Source of the DNA: Pantoea vagans
GTDB lineage: Bacteria > Pseudomonadota > Gammaproteobacteria > Enterobacterales > Enterobacteriaceae
DNA length: 64,000 nt
Direction of reading: 5' to 3'
Assembly (NCBI RefSeq): GCF_001506165.1
Contig: NZ_CP011427.1
Location: 1,116,001 to 1,180,000 of the forward strand
The notes under the pieces were generated by a model. It was not told where the DNA came from, searched no databases, and saw only the letters and a program-made list of their open reading frames with translations. Numbering within the stretch: the stretch's first letter is position 1; every line of letters starts with the position of its first letter. A program made the position numbers and the translations under genes. Below are positions 39,630 through 50,001 of the stretch, one piece after another.

Positions 39630-40526
39630 TCATCCCGCCACATCCTGTAAAGCTTCCTGTAAATCGTACCAGCGGAAGCCAAAGCCCGACTCCTCCAGCC
39701 GTTTTGGTAACACATGTTGCCCACCCAGCACCAACACGGCCGATTCACCCATCATCAGTTTGATGGCGCTGGCGGGTGTGCGCATAAACGCCGGGCGATG
39801 CATCACGTGGCCCAGGATCGCGGCGAACTGCTCATTACGCACCGCATAGGGTGCCACCATATTAAACGGCCCATTCAGGTTATTATTGTCAATCAACCAG
39901 ATGATGGCGTTCACCAGATCATCAATGTGGATCCACGGCAAATACTGCTTGCCACTGCCTAACGGGCCGCCTACGCCCAGCTTAAAAGGCAGCTTCATTT
40001 TTGCCAGCGCACCGCCTTCTGCTGCCAGTACCACCCCAGTGCGCAACAAACAGACGCGAGTCTGTTCACTCTGCGCGTTCAAGGCCAGGCGCTCCCAGCG
40101 GGCGCACAGGGCATGAGTGAACTCATCGTGCCCAGGATCGTCTTCAGTCAGCACCAGATCGCCGGTATCGCCGTAAAAGCCAGTGGCAGATCCGGAAATC
40201 AAAAAATGCGGTGGATGGCTGCTGGCATGGATCAGCGAAACAATCTGTTCGGTGATCTGCCAGCGGCTTTCACACAGTCGTTGTTTTTGTTGTTCGGTCC
40301 AGCGTTTATCGGCGATAGGTTCGCCCGCCAGGTTAATAACGCCATCAATGCCTTTGAGGTCGGATTGCTGGTTGATGCCAGACCAGAGTGATACGCGCGG
40401 ATCAAGTTTCTCGCGCGCTGTGGCGACATCACGAGTCACAACATTAACCTGATGTCCGAGCATTAGCAGGCGAGGAATCAGGTGGCGACCAATCAGTCCG
40501 GTGCCGCCGGTAATAAGCAGGTGCAT
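39630..40526 (-). CDS. yfcH: YfcH, NAD(P)-dependent epimerase/SDR family protein
   Basis: 298 residues (E. coli YfcH 297). Atypical SDR fold (SDR39U1 type) with N-terminal NAD(P) motif [28 protein letters not shown] with the active-site Tyr, and the DUF1731 C-terminal domain with [22 protein letters not shown]. Substrate unknown. Minus strand, divergent from yfcF; E. coli folX and yfcG that lie near it there are absent. Confidence 0.93.
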   Translation of the reverse strand: MHLLITGGTGLIGRHLIPRLLMLGHQVNVVTRDVATAREKLDPRVSLWSGINQQSDLKGIDGVINLAGEPIADKRWTEQQKQRLCESRWQITEQIVSLIHASSHPPHFLISGSATGFYGDTGDLVLTEDDPGHDEFTHALCARWERLALNAQSEQTRVCLLRTGVVLAAEGGALAKMKLPFKLGVGGPLGSGKQYLPWIHIDDLVNAIIWLIDNNNLNGPFNMVAPYAVRNEQFAAILGHVMHRPAFMRTPASAIKLMMGESAVLVLGGQHVLPKRLEESGFGFRWYDLQEALQDVAG

Positions 40527-40694
40527 TGTGAGCCTCCTTGTAATTTATTTTCTGCTCAGAATTGATCATAGAAGAGAAGCGCAGGTGTAGCGTGACCCGG
40601 CTTACGCTAATGAAGAAAAAGGGAAAGTTTGTGATGGCTTTAAGGATAAAGATCCGACCAGCGCACCATTGCCTTAGCAGATAAAAATCGGTAA

Positions 40695-41372
<678 letters not shown>

Positions 41373-41482
41373 GCACGAAGAGCCTTGCGGAGGCCAAAAG
41401 AACGCTTTACCTTACCGCACATTCTAATAAGGCATCGCAAACAGGCGCGTGCTGGGCACGCCGAAAACAGAAAGGGTTACGG

Positions 41483-42016
41483 ATGGTGGATCAAACGGCA
41501 GATAACGGTATTGAGTGGGTTGATATCGTTAGTGAAGAGAACGAGGTCATTGCGCAGGCCAGCCGTGCGCAGATGCGTGCGCAGAATCTGCGCCATCGTG
41601 CGACCTATATCGTGGTGCATGATGGTATGGGTAAAATTCTGGTGCAGCGTCGCACGGAAATCAAAGACTTCATGCCGGGTATGCTGGATGCCACCGCAGG
41701 TGGTGTCGTGCAGAGTGGTGAAGACCTGCTGGAATCCGCGCGCCGTGAAGCGGAAGAAGAGCTCGGTATCGCCGCTGTACCCTTTGCCGAACACGGTAAA
41801 TTCTACTTCGAAGACCAACACTGCCGCGTTTGGGGTGGCTTGTTCAGCTGCGTTTCCCATGGCCCGTTTGCCATGCAGGAAGAAGAGGTGGACGAGGTGT
41901 TTTGGATGACGCCGGAAGAGATTACCGCGCGCTGTGATGAATTCACCGATGATTCGCTGAAGGCTGTATCGCTATGGCTGAGCCGCAACAGCGATGCCAC
42001 GCGAAGCCAGTCCTGA
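41483..42016 (+). CDS. yfcD: YfcD Nudix hydrolase
   Basis: 177 residues (E. coli YfcD 180). The Nudix box is complete: G-V-V-Q-S-G-E followed by [10 protein letters not shown], with all Glu metal ligands, about residues 73-95. Relatives include isopentenyl-diphosphate isomerase-like Nudix proteins; the nucleotide-derived substrate is unknown. Convergent with pta. E. coli yfcE, its neighbour there, is absent. Confidence 0.94.
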   Translation: MVDQTADNGIEWVDIVSEENEVIAQASRAQMRAQNLRHRATYIVVHDGMGKILVQRRTEIKDFMPGMLDATAGGVVQSGEDLLESARREAEEELGIAAVPFAEHGKFYFEDQHCRVWGGLFSCVSHGPFAMQEEEVDEVFWMTPEEITARCDEFTDDSLKAVSLWLSRNSDATRSQS

Positions 42017-42034
42017 GCTTAGCTGGGATGAAAT

Positions 42035-42056
42035 AAAGGCGCCGAAAGGCGCCTTT
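42035..42056. terminator. bidirectional terminator between yfcD and pta
   Basis: AAAGGCGCC/GGCGCCTTT stem with a GAAA tetraloop, A-rich before and T-rich after, so usable from both strands. It directly abuts the palindromic repeat at 42056. Confidence 0.85.
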
Positions 42057-42109
42057 ATACCCTTCATACTTCAAGGCCCCATGAGGAGACTCGAATTATT
42101 TTGGGTATA
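42056..42109. repeat. palindromic intergenic repeat, short form (54 bp), copy 2
   Basis: TATACCCTTCATACTTCAAG to GAATTATTTTGGGTATA, same length and nearly same sequence as the copy at 1323 (a few changes in the loop: GCCCCATGAGGAGAC). Sits downstream of pta. Confidence 0.85.
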
Positions 42110-42132
42110 TATTTTTCTCAGGGGAGAAAGCC

Positions 42133-44277
42133 TTAGCCTTCTGCCTGCTGAGACTGAATCGCGGTCAAAGCGATGGTGTAGACAATGTCATCCACAAGGG
42201 CACCACGAGACAGGTCGTTGACTGGCTTACGCATGCCTTGCAGCATCGGCCCGATGGAGATCAGGTCTGCAGAACGCTGTACCGCTTTGTAAGTGGTGTT
42301 ACCGGTGTTCAGATCCGGGAAGATGAACACGGTCGCACGACCCGCAACTGCGGAGTTTGGTGCTTTAGATTTGGCCACGTCTTCCATGATAGCGGCGTCA
42401 TACTGCAGTGGACCATCAATCACCAGGTCAGGACGTTTTTCCTGAGCGATACGCGTGGCTTCACGCACTTTCTCAACGTCGCTACCTGCACCTGAGTTAC
42501 CGGTGGAGTAAGAGATCATCGCCACACGTGGATCGATGCCAAAGGCTTTGGCGGAGTCGGCGGACTGAATGGCGATCTCTGCCAGCTGCTCTGGATTCGG
42601 GTCGGGGTTGATGGCGCAGTCGCCGTAAACCAGCACCTGCTCCGGCAGCAGCATGAAGAAGACGGAAGAGACCAGCGAGCTGTTCGGTGCGGTTTTGATC
42701 AACTGCAACGGCGGACGAATGGTGTTGGCCGTGGTATGAACCGCACCAGACACCAATCCATCCACTTCACCACGTTCCAGCATCATGGTGCCGAGCATCA
42801 CGTTATCTTCCAGCTGCTCCTGCGCTACCACTTCAGTCATGCCTTTGCTCTTACGCAGTTCAACCAAGCGCGGCACATAGTTTTCACGTACTACTTCTGG
42901 ATCAACAATCTCAATGCCTTGGCCCAGTACGACGCCCTGAGCAGCGGCAACGCGCTGGATCTCATCCGGATTGCCCAACAGTACACAAGAAGCAATGCCG
43001 CGCTCGGCACAAATCGCGGCCGCTTTCACGGTGCGCGGCTCGTCGCCTTCTGGCAGCACGATACGTTTGCCCGCTTTGCGCGCCAGTTCGGTGAGCTGAT
43101 AACGGAATGCCGGTGGTGACAGGCGACGGCTGCGTTCAGAGGTGGCCGTCAGTGATTCAACCCAGTCTGCATCAATGTAGCTGGCGACGTACTCCTGCAC
43201 TTTCTCAATGCGTTGGGTATCATCCGCCGGAACTTCCAGATTGAAGCTCTGCAGGCTGAGGGAGGTCTGCCAGGTGTTGGTTTTCACCATAAACACGGGC
43301 AGGCCAGTCTGGAAGGCACGTTCGCACAGGCGAGCGATCGGCGCTTCAATCTGGTAACCGCCGGTCAGCAGCACCGCACCAATCTCAATGCCGTTCATCG
43401 CGGCCAGGCAAGCCGCAACCAACACATCAGGACGGTCAGCCGATGTCACCAGCAGCGAGCCTGGGCGGAAATGCTCCAGCATGTGCGGGATACTACGGGC
43501 ACAGAAGGTCACGGATTTCACGCGACGCGTTTGGATCTCACCTTCGTTAATGATGTCTGCATTCAGATGGCGGCACATGTCGATGGCGCGCGTCGCAATC
43601 AGATCAAAGCTCCATGGCACGCAGCCCAGAATCGGCAGCGGGCTGTTGGCAAACAGCTGCTTAGGATCGATATTGGCGATGTTGGCTTTGGTTGAGTCAT
43701 CAAAGATTTCAGACAGGTCAGGACGGGTACGGCCTTGCTCATCCACGGGCGCATTCAGTTTATTGATGATCACGCCGGTGATATTTTTGTTCTTGCTGCC
43801 GCCGAAGCTACTTTGCGTCAGTTCGATACGCTCTTTCAGCTGAGCAGGGGAATCGTTACCCAGTGCGGTGACAAAGACAATTTCAGCATTCAGGGTTTTG
43901 GCGATTTCATAGTTCAGCGCGGAAGCGAATTGGTGCTTGCGCGTCGGCACTAAACCTTCCACCAGCACCACTTCAGCATCCTGAGCATTGGCATGGTAAT
44001 TGGCGATGATCTCTTCCATCAACACGTCTTGCTGGTTTGAACCCAGCAGCGACTCAACGCGCGACATCTGCAGCGGTTCAGCGGCAGGAATGGCGGAGTT
44101 TTTACGGATGATGGTGGTGGTCTGATCGGGCGCATCGCCGCCCGCACGTGGCTGGGCAATTGGCTTGAACACGCTCAGGCGGACGCCTTTGCGCTCCATG
44201 GCACGGATCACGCCGAGGCTGACGCTGGTCAGGCCGACGCTGGTGCCGGTGGGGATGAGCATGATTGTACGTGACAC
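42133..44277 (-). CDS. pta: Pta phosphate acetyltransferase
   Basis: Interconverts acetyl-CoA and acetyl phosphate. 714 residues, same as E. coli. N-terminal P-loop-like domain ([21 protein letters not shown]), a DRTGG domain in the middle, and the C-terminal PTA_PTB catalytic domain from about 390 ([34 protein letters not shown]). Works with AckA in acetate overflow and acetate activation. Lies 73 bp after ackA with a hairpin between. Confidence 0.98.
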   Translation of the reverse strand: MSRTIMLIPTGTSVGLTSVSLGVIRAMERKGVRLSVFKPIAQPRAGGDAPDQTTTIIRKNSAIPAAEPLQMSRVESLLGSNQQDVLMEEIIANYHANAQDAEVVLVEGLVPTRKHQFASALNYEIAKTLNAEIVFVTALGNDSPAQLKERIELTQSSFGGSKNKNITGVIINKLNAPVDEQGRTRPDLSEIFDDSTKANIANIDPKQLFANSPLPILGCVPWSFDLIATRAIDMCRHLNADIINEGEIQTRRVKSVTFCARSIPHMLEHFRPGSLLVTSADRPDVLVAACLAAMNGIEIGAVLLTGGYQIEAPIARLCERAFQTGLPVFMVKTNTWQTSLSLQSFNLEVPADDTQRIEKVQEYVASYIDADWVESLTATSERSRRLSPPAFRYQLTELARKAGKRIVLPEGDEPRTVKAAAICAERGIASCVLLGNPDEIQRVAAAQGVVLGQGIEIVDPEVVRENYVPRLVELRKSKGMTEVVAQEQLEDNVMLGTMMLERGEVDGLVSGAVHTTANTIRPPLQLIKTAPNSSLVSSVFFMLLPEQVLVYGDCAINPDPNPEQLAEIAIQSADSAKAFGIDPRVAMISYSTGNSGAGSDVEKVREATRIAQEKRPDLVIDGPLQYDAAIMEDVAKSKAPNSAVAGRATVFIFPDLNTGNTTYKAVQRSADLISIGPMLQGMRKPVNDLSRGALVDDIVYTIALTAIQSQQAEG

Positions 44278-44316
44278 TATAGAAACCTCTCAGGTGTTGC
44301 AGACGAGCTAAAACAA

Positions 44317-44340
44317 CTCCGTCAGCCTGGGCTGACGGAG
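44317..44340 (-). other. intercistronic hairpin between ackA and pta
   Basis: Perfect 10-bp stem CTCCGTCAGC/GCTGACGGAG with loop CTGG between ackA and pta. On the minus strand the following bases are not a T-run, so it may tune processing or partial read-through and hence the ackA:pta ratio. Confidence 0.65.
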
Positions 44341-44350
44341 AGAAGTGTGG

Positions 44351-45553
44351 TTAGGCAGTGAGACGCGCGGCGTCTTGGGCGATGACCAACTCTTCGTTGG
44401 TTGGGATCACCACAGCCGGGCGAGTGCCTTCTTTGTTGATAAAGCCAGATTTGCCGAAGCGTGCCGCGAGATTGCGCTCGTGATCCACTTCGAAGCCCAA
44501 CAGGCCCAGTTTCGCCAGTGACAGCTCACGCACCATCGCCGCATTTTCACCAATACCGCCGGTGAAGACCACGGCATCCAGACGGCCTTCCATCAGTGAA
44601 GTGTAGCTACCGATGTATTTCGCCAGGCGGTGGCAGAACACATCCATCGCACGCTTGGCATCTTCTTTGGTCGCGTAGTTGTCTTCAACATAGCGGCAAT
44701 CGCTGGTGACTTCGGTGAGACCTAACAGGCCAGACTCTTTGGTCAGCAACTTGTTGATTGCATCAACGGTCATGCCTAGTGCGTCATGCAAGAAGAACAC
44801 GATAGCGGGATCGATATCGCCGCTGCGGGTTCCCATCACCAGGCCTTCCAGCGGGGTCAACCCCATTGAGGTATCCACGCACTGGCCATTGCGGATTGCC
44901 GCAACAGAACCACCGTTGCCCAAGTGGCAGGTAATGATGTTCAGCTCATTGACCGGCTTGTTGAGCATTTTTGCGGCTTCCTGTGTCACATAGTAGTGAC
45001 TGGTGCCGTGTGCGCCATAGCGACGGACGCCGTGCTCTTTGTACAATTTGTACGGCAGTGCATAAAGATAGGACTCTTCAGGCATTGTCTGATGGAATGC
45101 TGTATCAAAAACCGCCACATTCTTATCCGACAGATGTGGGAAGTTCTTCATGGCTTCGTCGATGCCGATCAAATGCGCCGGGTTATGCAGCGGGGCAAAA
45201 GAAGAGGCGTCTTTAATGCCCTGAATCACGGATTCGTCGATGATGACAGATTGAGTCAACTGCTCGCCGCCGTGAACAATACGATGGCCGATTGCAGCGA
45301 TTTGTGCCGAAAGCTCTGGTTTTTGTGCCAGAATGGATTTAACGATGAAGTTCAGCGCTTCACTATGTGCCGCGCCTGCGCCCAGAGGAGCTTCCTGTTT
45401 GCTACCTTCCAGTTTCCACTTGATACGTGCTTCAGGTAAATGGAAACACTCTGCCAGACCTGACAAATATTCGTCACCGGTAGCAGGGTTAAGGATGGCA
45501 AACTTTAAAGAGGAGCTGCCGCAGTTCAGAACCAGTACTAACTTCGTCGACAT
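44351..45553 (-). CDS. ackA: AckA acetate kinase
   Basis: Makes ATP and acetate from acetyl phosphate. 400 residues as in E. coli. ASKHA-fold phosphate motif [15 protein letters not shown] at the N-terminus, [13 protein letters not shown] with the catalytic His region, [10 protein letters not shown], and [15 protein letters not shown] near the C-terminus. First gene of the ackA-pta unit; divergent from yfbV across 339 bp. Confidence 0.98.
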   Translation of the reverse strand: MSTKLVLVLNCGSSSLKFAILNPATGDEYLSGLAECFHLPEARIKWKLEGSKQEAPLGAGAAHSEALNFIVKSILAQKPELSAQIAAIGHRIVHGGEQLTQSVIIDESVIQGIKDASSFAPLHNPAHLIGIDEAMKNFPHLSDKNVAVFDTAFHQTMPEESYLYALPYKLYKEHGVRRYGAHGTSHYYVTQEAAKMLNKPVNELNIITCHLGNGGSVAAIRNGQCVDTSMGLTPLEGLVMGTRSGDIDPAIVFFLHDALGMTVDAINKLLTKESGLLGLTEVTSDCRYVEDNYATKEDAKRAMDVFCHRLAKYIGSYTSLMEGRLDAVVFTGGIGENAAMVRELSLAKLGLLGFEVDHERNLAARFGKSGFINKEGTRPAVVIPTNEELVIAQDAARLTA

Positions 45554-45892
45554 GGAAGTACCTATTGATTAAATAGTGGCTAAAAATAACGCAATCAGAC
45601 TAACAGCGTAGCCCATGAATGCTGGTAGATTAATGATTAACATCATGCGGTAGTCAAAAAGAGACCGACATGCAAAAAATTTTTGGTAATTTTACGCAGA
45701 TTTTTTAAATCCGCTTAGCGAAACATGGCTCTAAACCGCTCTTTAATTGAGCTGAAGCTTCCGGTAATGTTGCTAAATCGGCGTCAGAATATCTGGTGTC
45801 ACCCGCAAAGACAAAAATTTTTGAAGCGTGTCACGTAAAGTTGTGTAGTTATCAGTTTATTTTAAACATTACAGAATTAGTTGAGGTCTATC
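45554..45892. promoter_or_regulatory. ackA/yfbV divergent promoter region
   Basis: A 339-bp AT-rich gap that must contain the ackA-pta and yfbV promoters. I see runs such as AAAAAATTTTTGG and AAAAATTTTTGAAG but no operator I can name with confidence, and no ORF or RNA gene. Confidence 0.5.
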
Positions 45893-46345
45893 ATGGCGAA
45901 TGATGCAAGTAATCCAGGCTGGTTCGGCTTATTTCAGCGCGGCCAGCACTACATGAAGACCTGGCCAGCCGACAAACGTCTGGCACCAATGTTCCCTGAA
46001 AATCGTGTGGTGACGGCAACGCGTTTTGCCATTCGCTTTATGCCACCTTTAGCGATATTTACCCTGACATGGCAAATCGCCATGGGCGGCCAGCTCGGCC
46101 CGGCGATCGCGACTGCGCTCTTTGCCTGCAGTTTACCGATGCAAGGGTTGTGGTGGTTGGGTAAACGCTCAGTCACACCATTACCCCCCACGCTGCTGCA
46201 CTGGTTCCACGAAGTGCGGAGCAAACTGGAAGAAGCGGGACAGGCTATCGCACCGGTTGATGGTAAGCCCACCTATCAGGCATTGGCAGATGTGCTCAAA
46301 CGCGCATTTAAGCAACTCGATCGTACTTTCCTGGACGATCTTTAA
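45893..46345 (+). CDS. yfbV: YfbV (UPF0208) inner membrane protein
   Basis: 150 residues (E. coli YfbV 151). Two membrane helices (about 43-63 and 68-88: [43 protein letters not shown]), cytoplasmic C-terminus. In E. coli it affects Ter macrodomain mobility with MatP, though the mechanism is unclear. The ATG at 45893 has TTGAGG upstream; an earlier TTG in frame is not needed. Confidence 0.93.
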   Translation: MANDASNPGWFGLFQRGQHYMKTWPADKRLAPMFPENRVVTATRFAIRFMPPLAIFTLTWQIAMGGQLGPAIATALFACSLPMQGLWWLGKRSVTPLPPTLLHWFHEVRSKLEEAGQAIAPVDGKPTYQALADVLKRAFKQLDRTFLDDL

Positions 46346-46496
46346 ACGACGCACGCGACGCTTCCGCAGAGAATGTGTGCTTGACCCCGGTCTAAATCAA
46401 AGAAAAGTGGTGTGAACGCACACGCATCACTTTCCTTGTGTAATCATTTCTACATTGTTTAAATCTTAAGCGGCCGTAATAGCCCGGGAGAGAACC

Positions 46497-46991
46497 ATGG
46501 AAATGACCCACGCACAGCGACTCATCCTTTCCAATCAGTACAAAATGATGGCCATGCTGGAGCCGGATAATGCCGAGCGCTATCGTCGTTATCAAACCAT
46601 TATCGAACGCGGCTACGGCTTGCAGCTGCGCGAGCTGGATAAAGAGTTTGGCGAATTAACCGAAGCCACCTGCCGCCAGCTTATCGACATCATGGAAATG
46701 CATCACGCACTGCATGTCTCCTGGTCGAACCTGAAAGAACCTCACACCCTCGAAGAGCGCCGCCTGGCGTTTCTCGGTTTTGATGCCGCTACCGAAGCGC
46801 GCTATCTCGGTTACGTGCGCTTTATGGTGAATGTGGAAGGGCGCTATACCCATTTCGATTCCGGCACGCACGGCTTCAATGCGCAAACCCCGATGTGGGA
46901 AAAATACCAACGTATGCTGGCGGTGTGGCACACTTGTCCGCGTCAGTATCATCTTAGCGCGAATGAAATTGCGCAGATTCTCAATGCCTGA
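46497..46991 (+). CDS. yfbU: YfbU family protein
   Basis: 164 residues, same as E. coli YfbU (UPF0304). Charged, mostly helical; conserved [18 protein letters not shown] and [16 protein letters not shown]. Structural reports describe a helix-turn-helix-like fold; function is not established, though overexpression has been linked to toxicity. GGGAGAG lies before the ATG. hxpA follows 14 bp downstream, probably co-transcribed. Confidence 0.93.
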   Translation: MEMTHAQRLILSNQYKMMAMLEPDNAERYRRYQTIIERGYGLQLRELDKEFGELTEATCRQLIDIMEMHHALHVSWSNLKEPHTLEERRLAFLGFDAATEARYLGYVRFMVNVEGRYTHFDSGTHGFNAQTPMWEKYQRMLAVWHTCPRQYHLSANEIAQILNA

Positions 46992-47005
46992 ATAAGGAGC
47001 AGCGT

Positions 47006-47665
47006 GTGAAGTACAGAGGTTTTCTGTTTGATTTAGACGGTACATTGGTGGATTCATTACCTGTGGTGATTCGCTCATGGTCATTGTGGGGCGAACGCCA
47101 CGGTATCGCAGCGGAAGAGGTTCTGGACTTCATACACGGCAAACCCGCCATCAATTCACTGCGCCACTTTATGGCTGGCCAGTCTGAAGAGGCGATTCAA
47201 GCCGAGTTCCTCTGGCTTGAGCGTCTGGAAGCGGAGGATACCGAAGGGGTTCAAGCTATCCCCGGGGCGAAAGCTCTGCTGGCAACTTTAAATGAGCTGC
47301 ATATTCCTTGGGCGATCGTGACATCGGGCTCGATTCCGGTGGCGCATGCGCGACATAAAGCAGCCGGGCTGCCGATGCCTGAAGTGTTTATTACCGCGGA
47401 GAATATCAAACACGGCAAGCCCAATCCGGAGCCCTATTTGCTGGGTGCTGAGCGCCTGGGTCTGGCCGCCAGCGAATGCGTGGTGGTTGAAGATGCGCCA
47501 GCAGGGATTATCGCCGGTCTGGAAGCGGGTAGCGCTGTAGTTGCGGTAAATGCCCCAGCAGATGCACCGCGCTTGCATGAAGTCACTTATCAGGTAAAAA
47601 CCCTGGAACCGCTGGTGGTGACGCAGGCGGAAAACGGCACCTTTACACTTTCTCTCAACGCTTAA
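47006..47665 (+). CDS. hxpA: HxpA (YfbT) HAD-family hexitol/sugar phosphatase
   Basis: 219 residues (E. coli YfbT/HxpA 216). HAD motifs: I FDLDGTLVDS, II VTSGS, III K in KHGKPNPEPYLLGAERLG, IV VVEDAPAGIIAG. Dephosphorylates small sugar and hexitol phosphates. Start is the GTG at 47006 after AAGGAGC. Downstream lies a GC-rich multi-hairpin element, and E. coli yfbS that follows there is absent. Confidence 0.93.
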   Translation: MKYRGFLFDLDGTLVDSLPVVIRSWSLWGERHGIAAEEVLDFIHGKPAINSLRHFMAGQSEEAIQAEFLWLERLEAEDTEGVQAIPGAKALLATLNELHIPWAIVTSGSIPVAHARHKAAGLPMPEVFITAENIKHGKPNPEPYLLGAERLGLAASECVVVEDAPAGIIAGLEAGSAVVAVNAPADAPRLHEVTYQVKTLEPLVVTQAENGTFTLSLNA

Positions 47666-47666
47666 T

Positions 47667-47885
47667 TTTTTACTACACGCACATAAGTCGAGAAGCCGAC
47701 TGGGGCTGTATAAGGGCGGGCAATCCGCAGCGCTGAATGGAATGAGTATGCCAGGAGAGCCCGCAGGACGCGGGCGAAAGGTGGCGCTGGAACATGGATG
47801 TTCCATCGGCACCGGTCCGTAAGGCCGTCGAATGAAGTGAAGGCACCGCGTAAGCGGCGCGAGGACCGCCAGCACTTATGCAGCT
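47667..47885. repeat. GC-rich multi-hairpin intergenic element
   Basis: A compact stretch of stem-loops between hxpA and yfbR: GCCCGC/GCGGGC at 47759-47775, TGGAACAT/ATGTTCCA at 47788-47805, CCGC/GCGG at 47846-47857. Minus-strand frames stay open across much of it, but no start site or known protein fits. It may be a mobile-repeat remnant or a structured RNA; I cannot name the family. Confidence 0.5.
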
Positions 47886-47921
47886 TCAATCGGCGTCATC
47901 GCCAATCCTGAAGTCCCGTCT

Positions 47922-48521
47922 TTACAACGGCGTGTCCTGGGAAATCTCATCCAGCGACAGGCTGAAACTAGGGATAAAGACTTCCACAAAGTAATCCATC
48001 TCAGGTGAGCGGCGTTGCGACAGGGTTTTCTCCAGACGCGCCTTTGCCAGCAAGAATTCGTTATTACCTGCCGATAACTCTTCCAGGCATTTCACATAGG
48101 CGCAAAGCGCATCCGCCTGTTTCACCACTGCCTGCTCACTTTCGCTGTGCAAATGCTCATCAATCAAGGGTCGATAGGCATCCTGCAATTCAGGCGGCAG
48201 CATATCAATCAACTTTTGCTGCGCAATCTTCTCTATCTTCTTATATTCATGGGCAATTTGTGCATTGTAGTACTTCACTGGCGTCGGTAAATCACCGGTT
48301 AAGACTTCGCTGGCATCGTGATAGAGCGCCAGCATCGCAATACGTTCCGCGTTGAGATTACCGCTGAACTTCATGTTTTTGATGATCGCCAGGGCATGCG
48401 CCACCATCGCGACCTGAAGGCTGTGTTCAGAGACGTTCTCAGTGCGCACATTGCGCATCAGCGGCCAACGGTTAATCAGTTTAAGGCGGGAAAGGTGGGC
48501 GAAAAAGTGGCTACGGGTCAT
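47922..48521 (-). CDS. yfbR: YfbR 5'-deoxynucleotidase
   Basis: 199 residues, same as E. coli YfbR. HD-domain phosphohydrolase removing phosphate from deoxyribonucleoside 5'-monophosphates. Metal ligands: His in [17 protein letters not shown] and the HD pair in [16 protein letters not shown], and the later Asp in [17 protein letters not shown]. The ATG at 48521 has AGGAACC upstream; an in-frame extension to 48539 is unnecessary. Confidence 0.96.
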   Translation of the reverse strand: MTRSHFFAHLSRLKLINRWPLMRNVRTENVSEHSLQVAMVAHALAIIKNMKFSGNLNAERIAMLALYHDASEVLTGDLPTPVKYYNAQIAHEYKKIEKIAQQKLIDMLPPELQDAYRPLIDEHLHSESEQAVVKQADALCAYVKCLEELSAGNNEFLLAKARLEKTLSQRRSPEMDYFVEVFIPSFSLSLDEISQDTPL

Positions 48522-48542
48522 GACGGGTTCCTGTTGCACGGT

Positions 48543-48561
48543 GGGGAGTTTTACACTCCCC
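48543..48561. other. hairpin upstream of yfbR
   Basis: GGGGAGT/ACTCCCC with a 5-base loop, just 5' of yfbR and downstream of alaA on the same strand. No T-run on the minus strand, so it may be a weak terminator for alaA or a 5' UTR structure of yfbR. Confidence 0.5.
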
Positions 48562-48576
48562 GAAATGAGAACAGTA

Positions 48577-48772
48577 TATACCCGTCATACTTCGAACCGC
48601 AGCTGCGTTTGCTACGCGTGCTCACCCCAGTCACTTACTCATGTAAGCTCCTGGGGATTCACCCACTTGCCGCGTGATTCGGCCTTCGGCCTCACCCTGC
48701 GGGCCAGCGCAAGCGCTGTTCAAAAGCGCCGTAAGGCACTTTTGTACTGCAATTCGAATTATTTTGGGTATA
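48577..48772. repeat. palindromic intergenic repeat, long form (196 bp)
   Basis: Same TATACCCGTCATACTTC and GAATTATTTTGGGTATA ends as the 54-bp copies, but with a 196-bp body holding further hairpins (CCCCAG...CTGGGG at 48628-48656, TTCGGCCTTCGGCCTCA, AAGCGCCGTAAGGCACTTTT). It looks like the full-length parent of the short copies, located between yfbR and alaA. Confidence 0.85.
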
Positions 48773-48783
48773 CGCATCACCTG

Positions 48784-50001
48784 TTACTGGCGATAGCCTT
48801 GCAGGAAGCGACCAAACTTGCTGATGGCCATTTCGAGGTCATCAACGCGCGGCAAGGTTACGATGCGTACGTGGTCCGGCCATGGCCAGTTGAAGGCAGT
48901 ACCCTGAACCAGCAGCACCTTCTCTTGCAGCAGGAAATCCAGCACCATCTTCTGGTCATCAAAGATATTGAATTTCTTAGGATCGATGCGTGGGAACATA
49001 TACAACGCACCTTGTGGCTTAACGCAGCTCACACCCGGAATGTCGTTAATCAACTCCCAGGCACGCTGGCGCTGTTCATACAAACGACCGCCCGGTGCAA
49101 TAAACTCGCTGATACTCTGATAACCTCCCAGCGCAGTCTGAATGGCATGCTGAGCCGGGACGTTGGCACACAGACGCATCGATGCCAGCATCTCCAGGCC
49201 TTCGATGTAGCCTTTGGCATGCTTTTTCGGACCGTTCAACACCATCCAGCCCTGACGGAAGCCGGCAACGCGGTAGGTTTTGGACAAGCCATTAAACGTC
49301 ACCGTCAGCAGATCCGGTGCCAGCGCAGCAATCGAATGGTGCTGTGCTTCGTCATACAAAATCTTGTCGTAGATTTCGTCGGCAAAAATAATCAGATTGT
49401 GTTGACGCGCAATCTCAACCACTTCCATTAGCAGTTCTTTGCTATACACCGCACCGGTCGGGTTGTTGGGATTGATGATCACGATGCCACGCGTACGCGG
49501 CGTGATTTTGCTACGAATATCATCCAGGTCTGGGAACCAACCCGCAGACTCATCGCACAGATAGTGCACCGCTTTACCGCTCGACAGGGAAACGGCCGCG
49601 GTCCACAGGGGATAATCCGGGGCCGGAACCAGCATTTCATCGCCGCTGTTCAGCAATGCCTGCATCGCCTGCACGATCAACTCGGACACACCGTTACCAA
49701 TGTAGATATCTTCAACGGTAACATCGCGCATATCTCGCGCCTGGTAGTGCTGCATAATGGCTTTACGCGCCGAGTACAGTCCCTTTGAATCACAATAACC
49801 CTGCGAACTTGGCAGGTTACGAATCACATCGACCAGGATTTCATCAGGGGCTTCAAAACCAAACGGGGCAGGGTTACCGATGTTCAGTTTGAGGACTTTG
49901 TTACCTTCTTCTTCAAGACGCTTTGCTTCTTTCAGTACCGGACCACGGATGTCATAACAGACATTTTCCAGCTTGCCAGATTTATCAATTTGAAAATTCA
50001 T
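48784..50001 (-). CDS. alaA: AlaA glutamate-pyruvate (alanine) aminotransferase
   Basis: Main alanine-forming transaminase, PLP dependent, 405 residues as in E. coli AlaA (YfbQ). The Schiff-base lysine is in TFNGLSKTYRVAGFRQGW; other PLP contacts include NPNNPTGAVYS and FADEIYDKILYD. AATGAATTTTC start context at 50001. Monocistronic, divergent from lrhA across a 967-bp gap. Confidence 0.97.
   Translation of the reverse strand: MNFQIDKSGKLENVCYDIRGPVLKEAKRLEEEGNKVLKLNIGNPAPFGFEAPDEILVDVIRNLPSSQGYCDSKGLYSARKAIMQHYQARDMRDVTVEDIYIGNGVSELIVQAMQALLNSGDEMLVPAPDYPLWTAAVSLSSGKAVHYLCDESAGWFPDLDDIRSKITPRTRGIVIINPNNPTGAVYSKELLMEVVEIARQHNLIIFADEIYDKILYDEAQHHSIAALAPDLLTVTFNGLSKTYRVAGFRQGWMVLNGPKKHAKGYIEGLEMLASMRLCANVPAQHAIQTALGGYQSISEFIAPGGRLYEQRQRAWELINDIPGVSCVKPQGALYMFPRIDPKKFNIFDDQKMVLDFLLQEKVLLVQGTAFNWPWPDHVRIVTLPRVDDLEMAISKFGRFLQGYRQ

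Noticed and set aside
47662..47889. minus-strand frames across the hxpA-yfbR gap (75 and up to 195 codons)
   Set aside because: The sequence is dominated by hairpins and GC-rich repeats; open frames there seem to be a by-product and one runs antisense into hxpA.
48442..49431. 329-codon plus-strand frame
   Set aside because: Runs through the 196-bp repeat and antisense to alaA, so it is not a gene.
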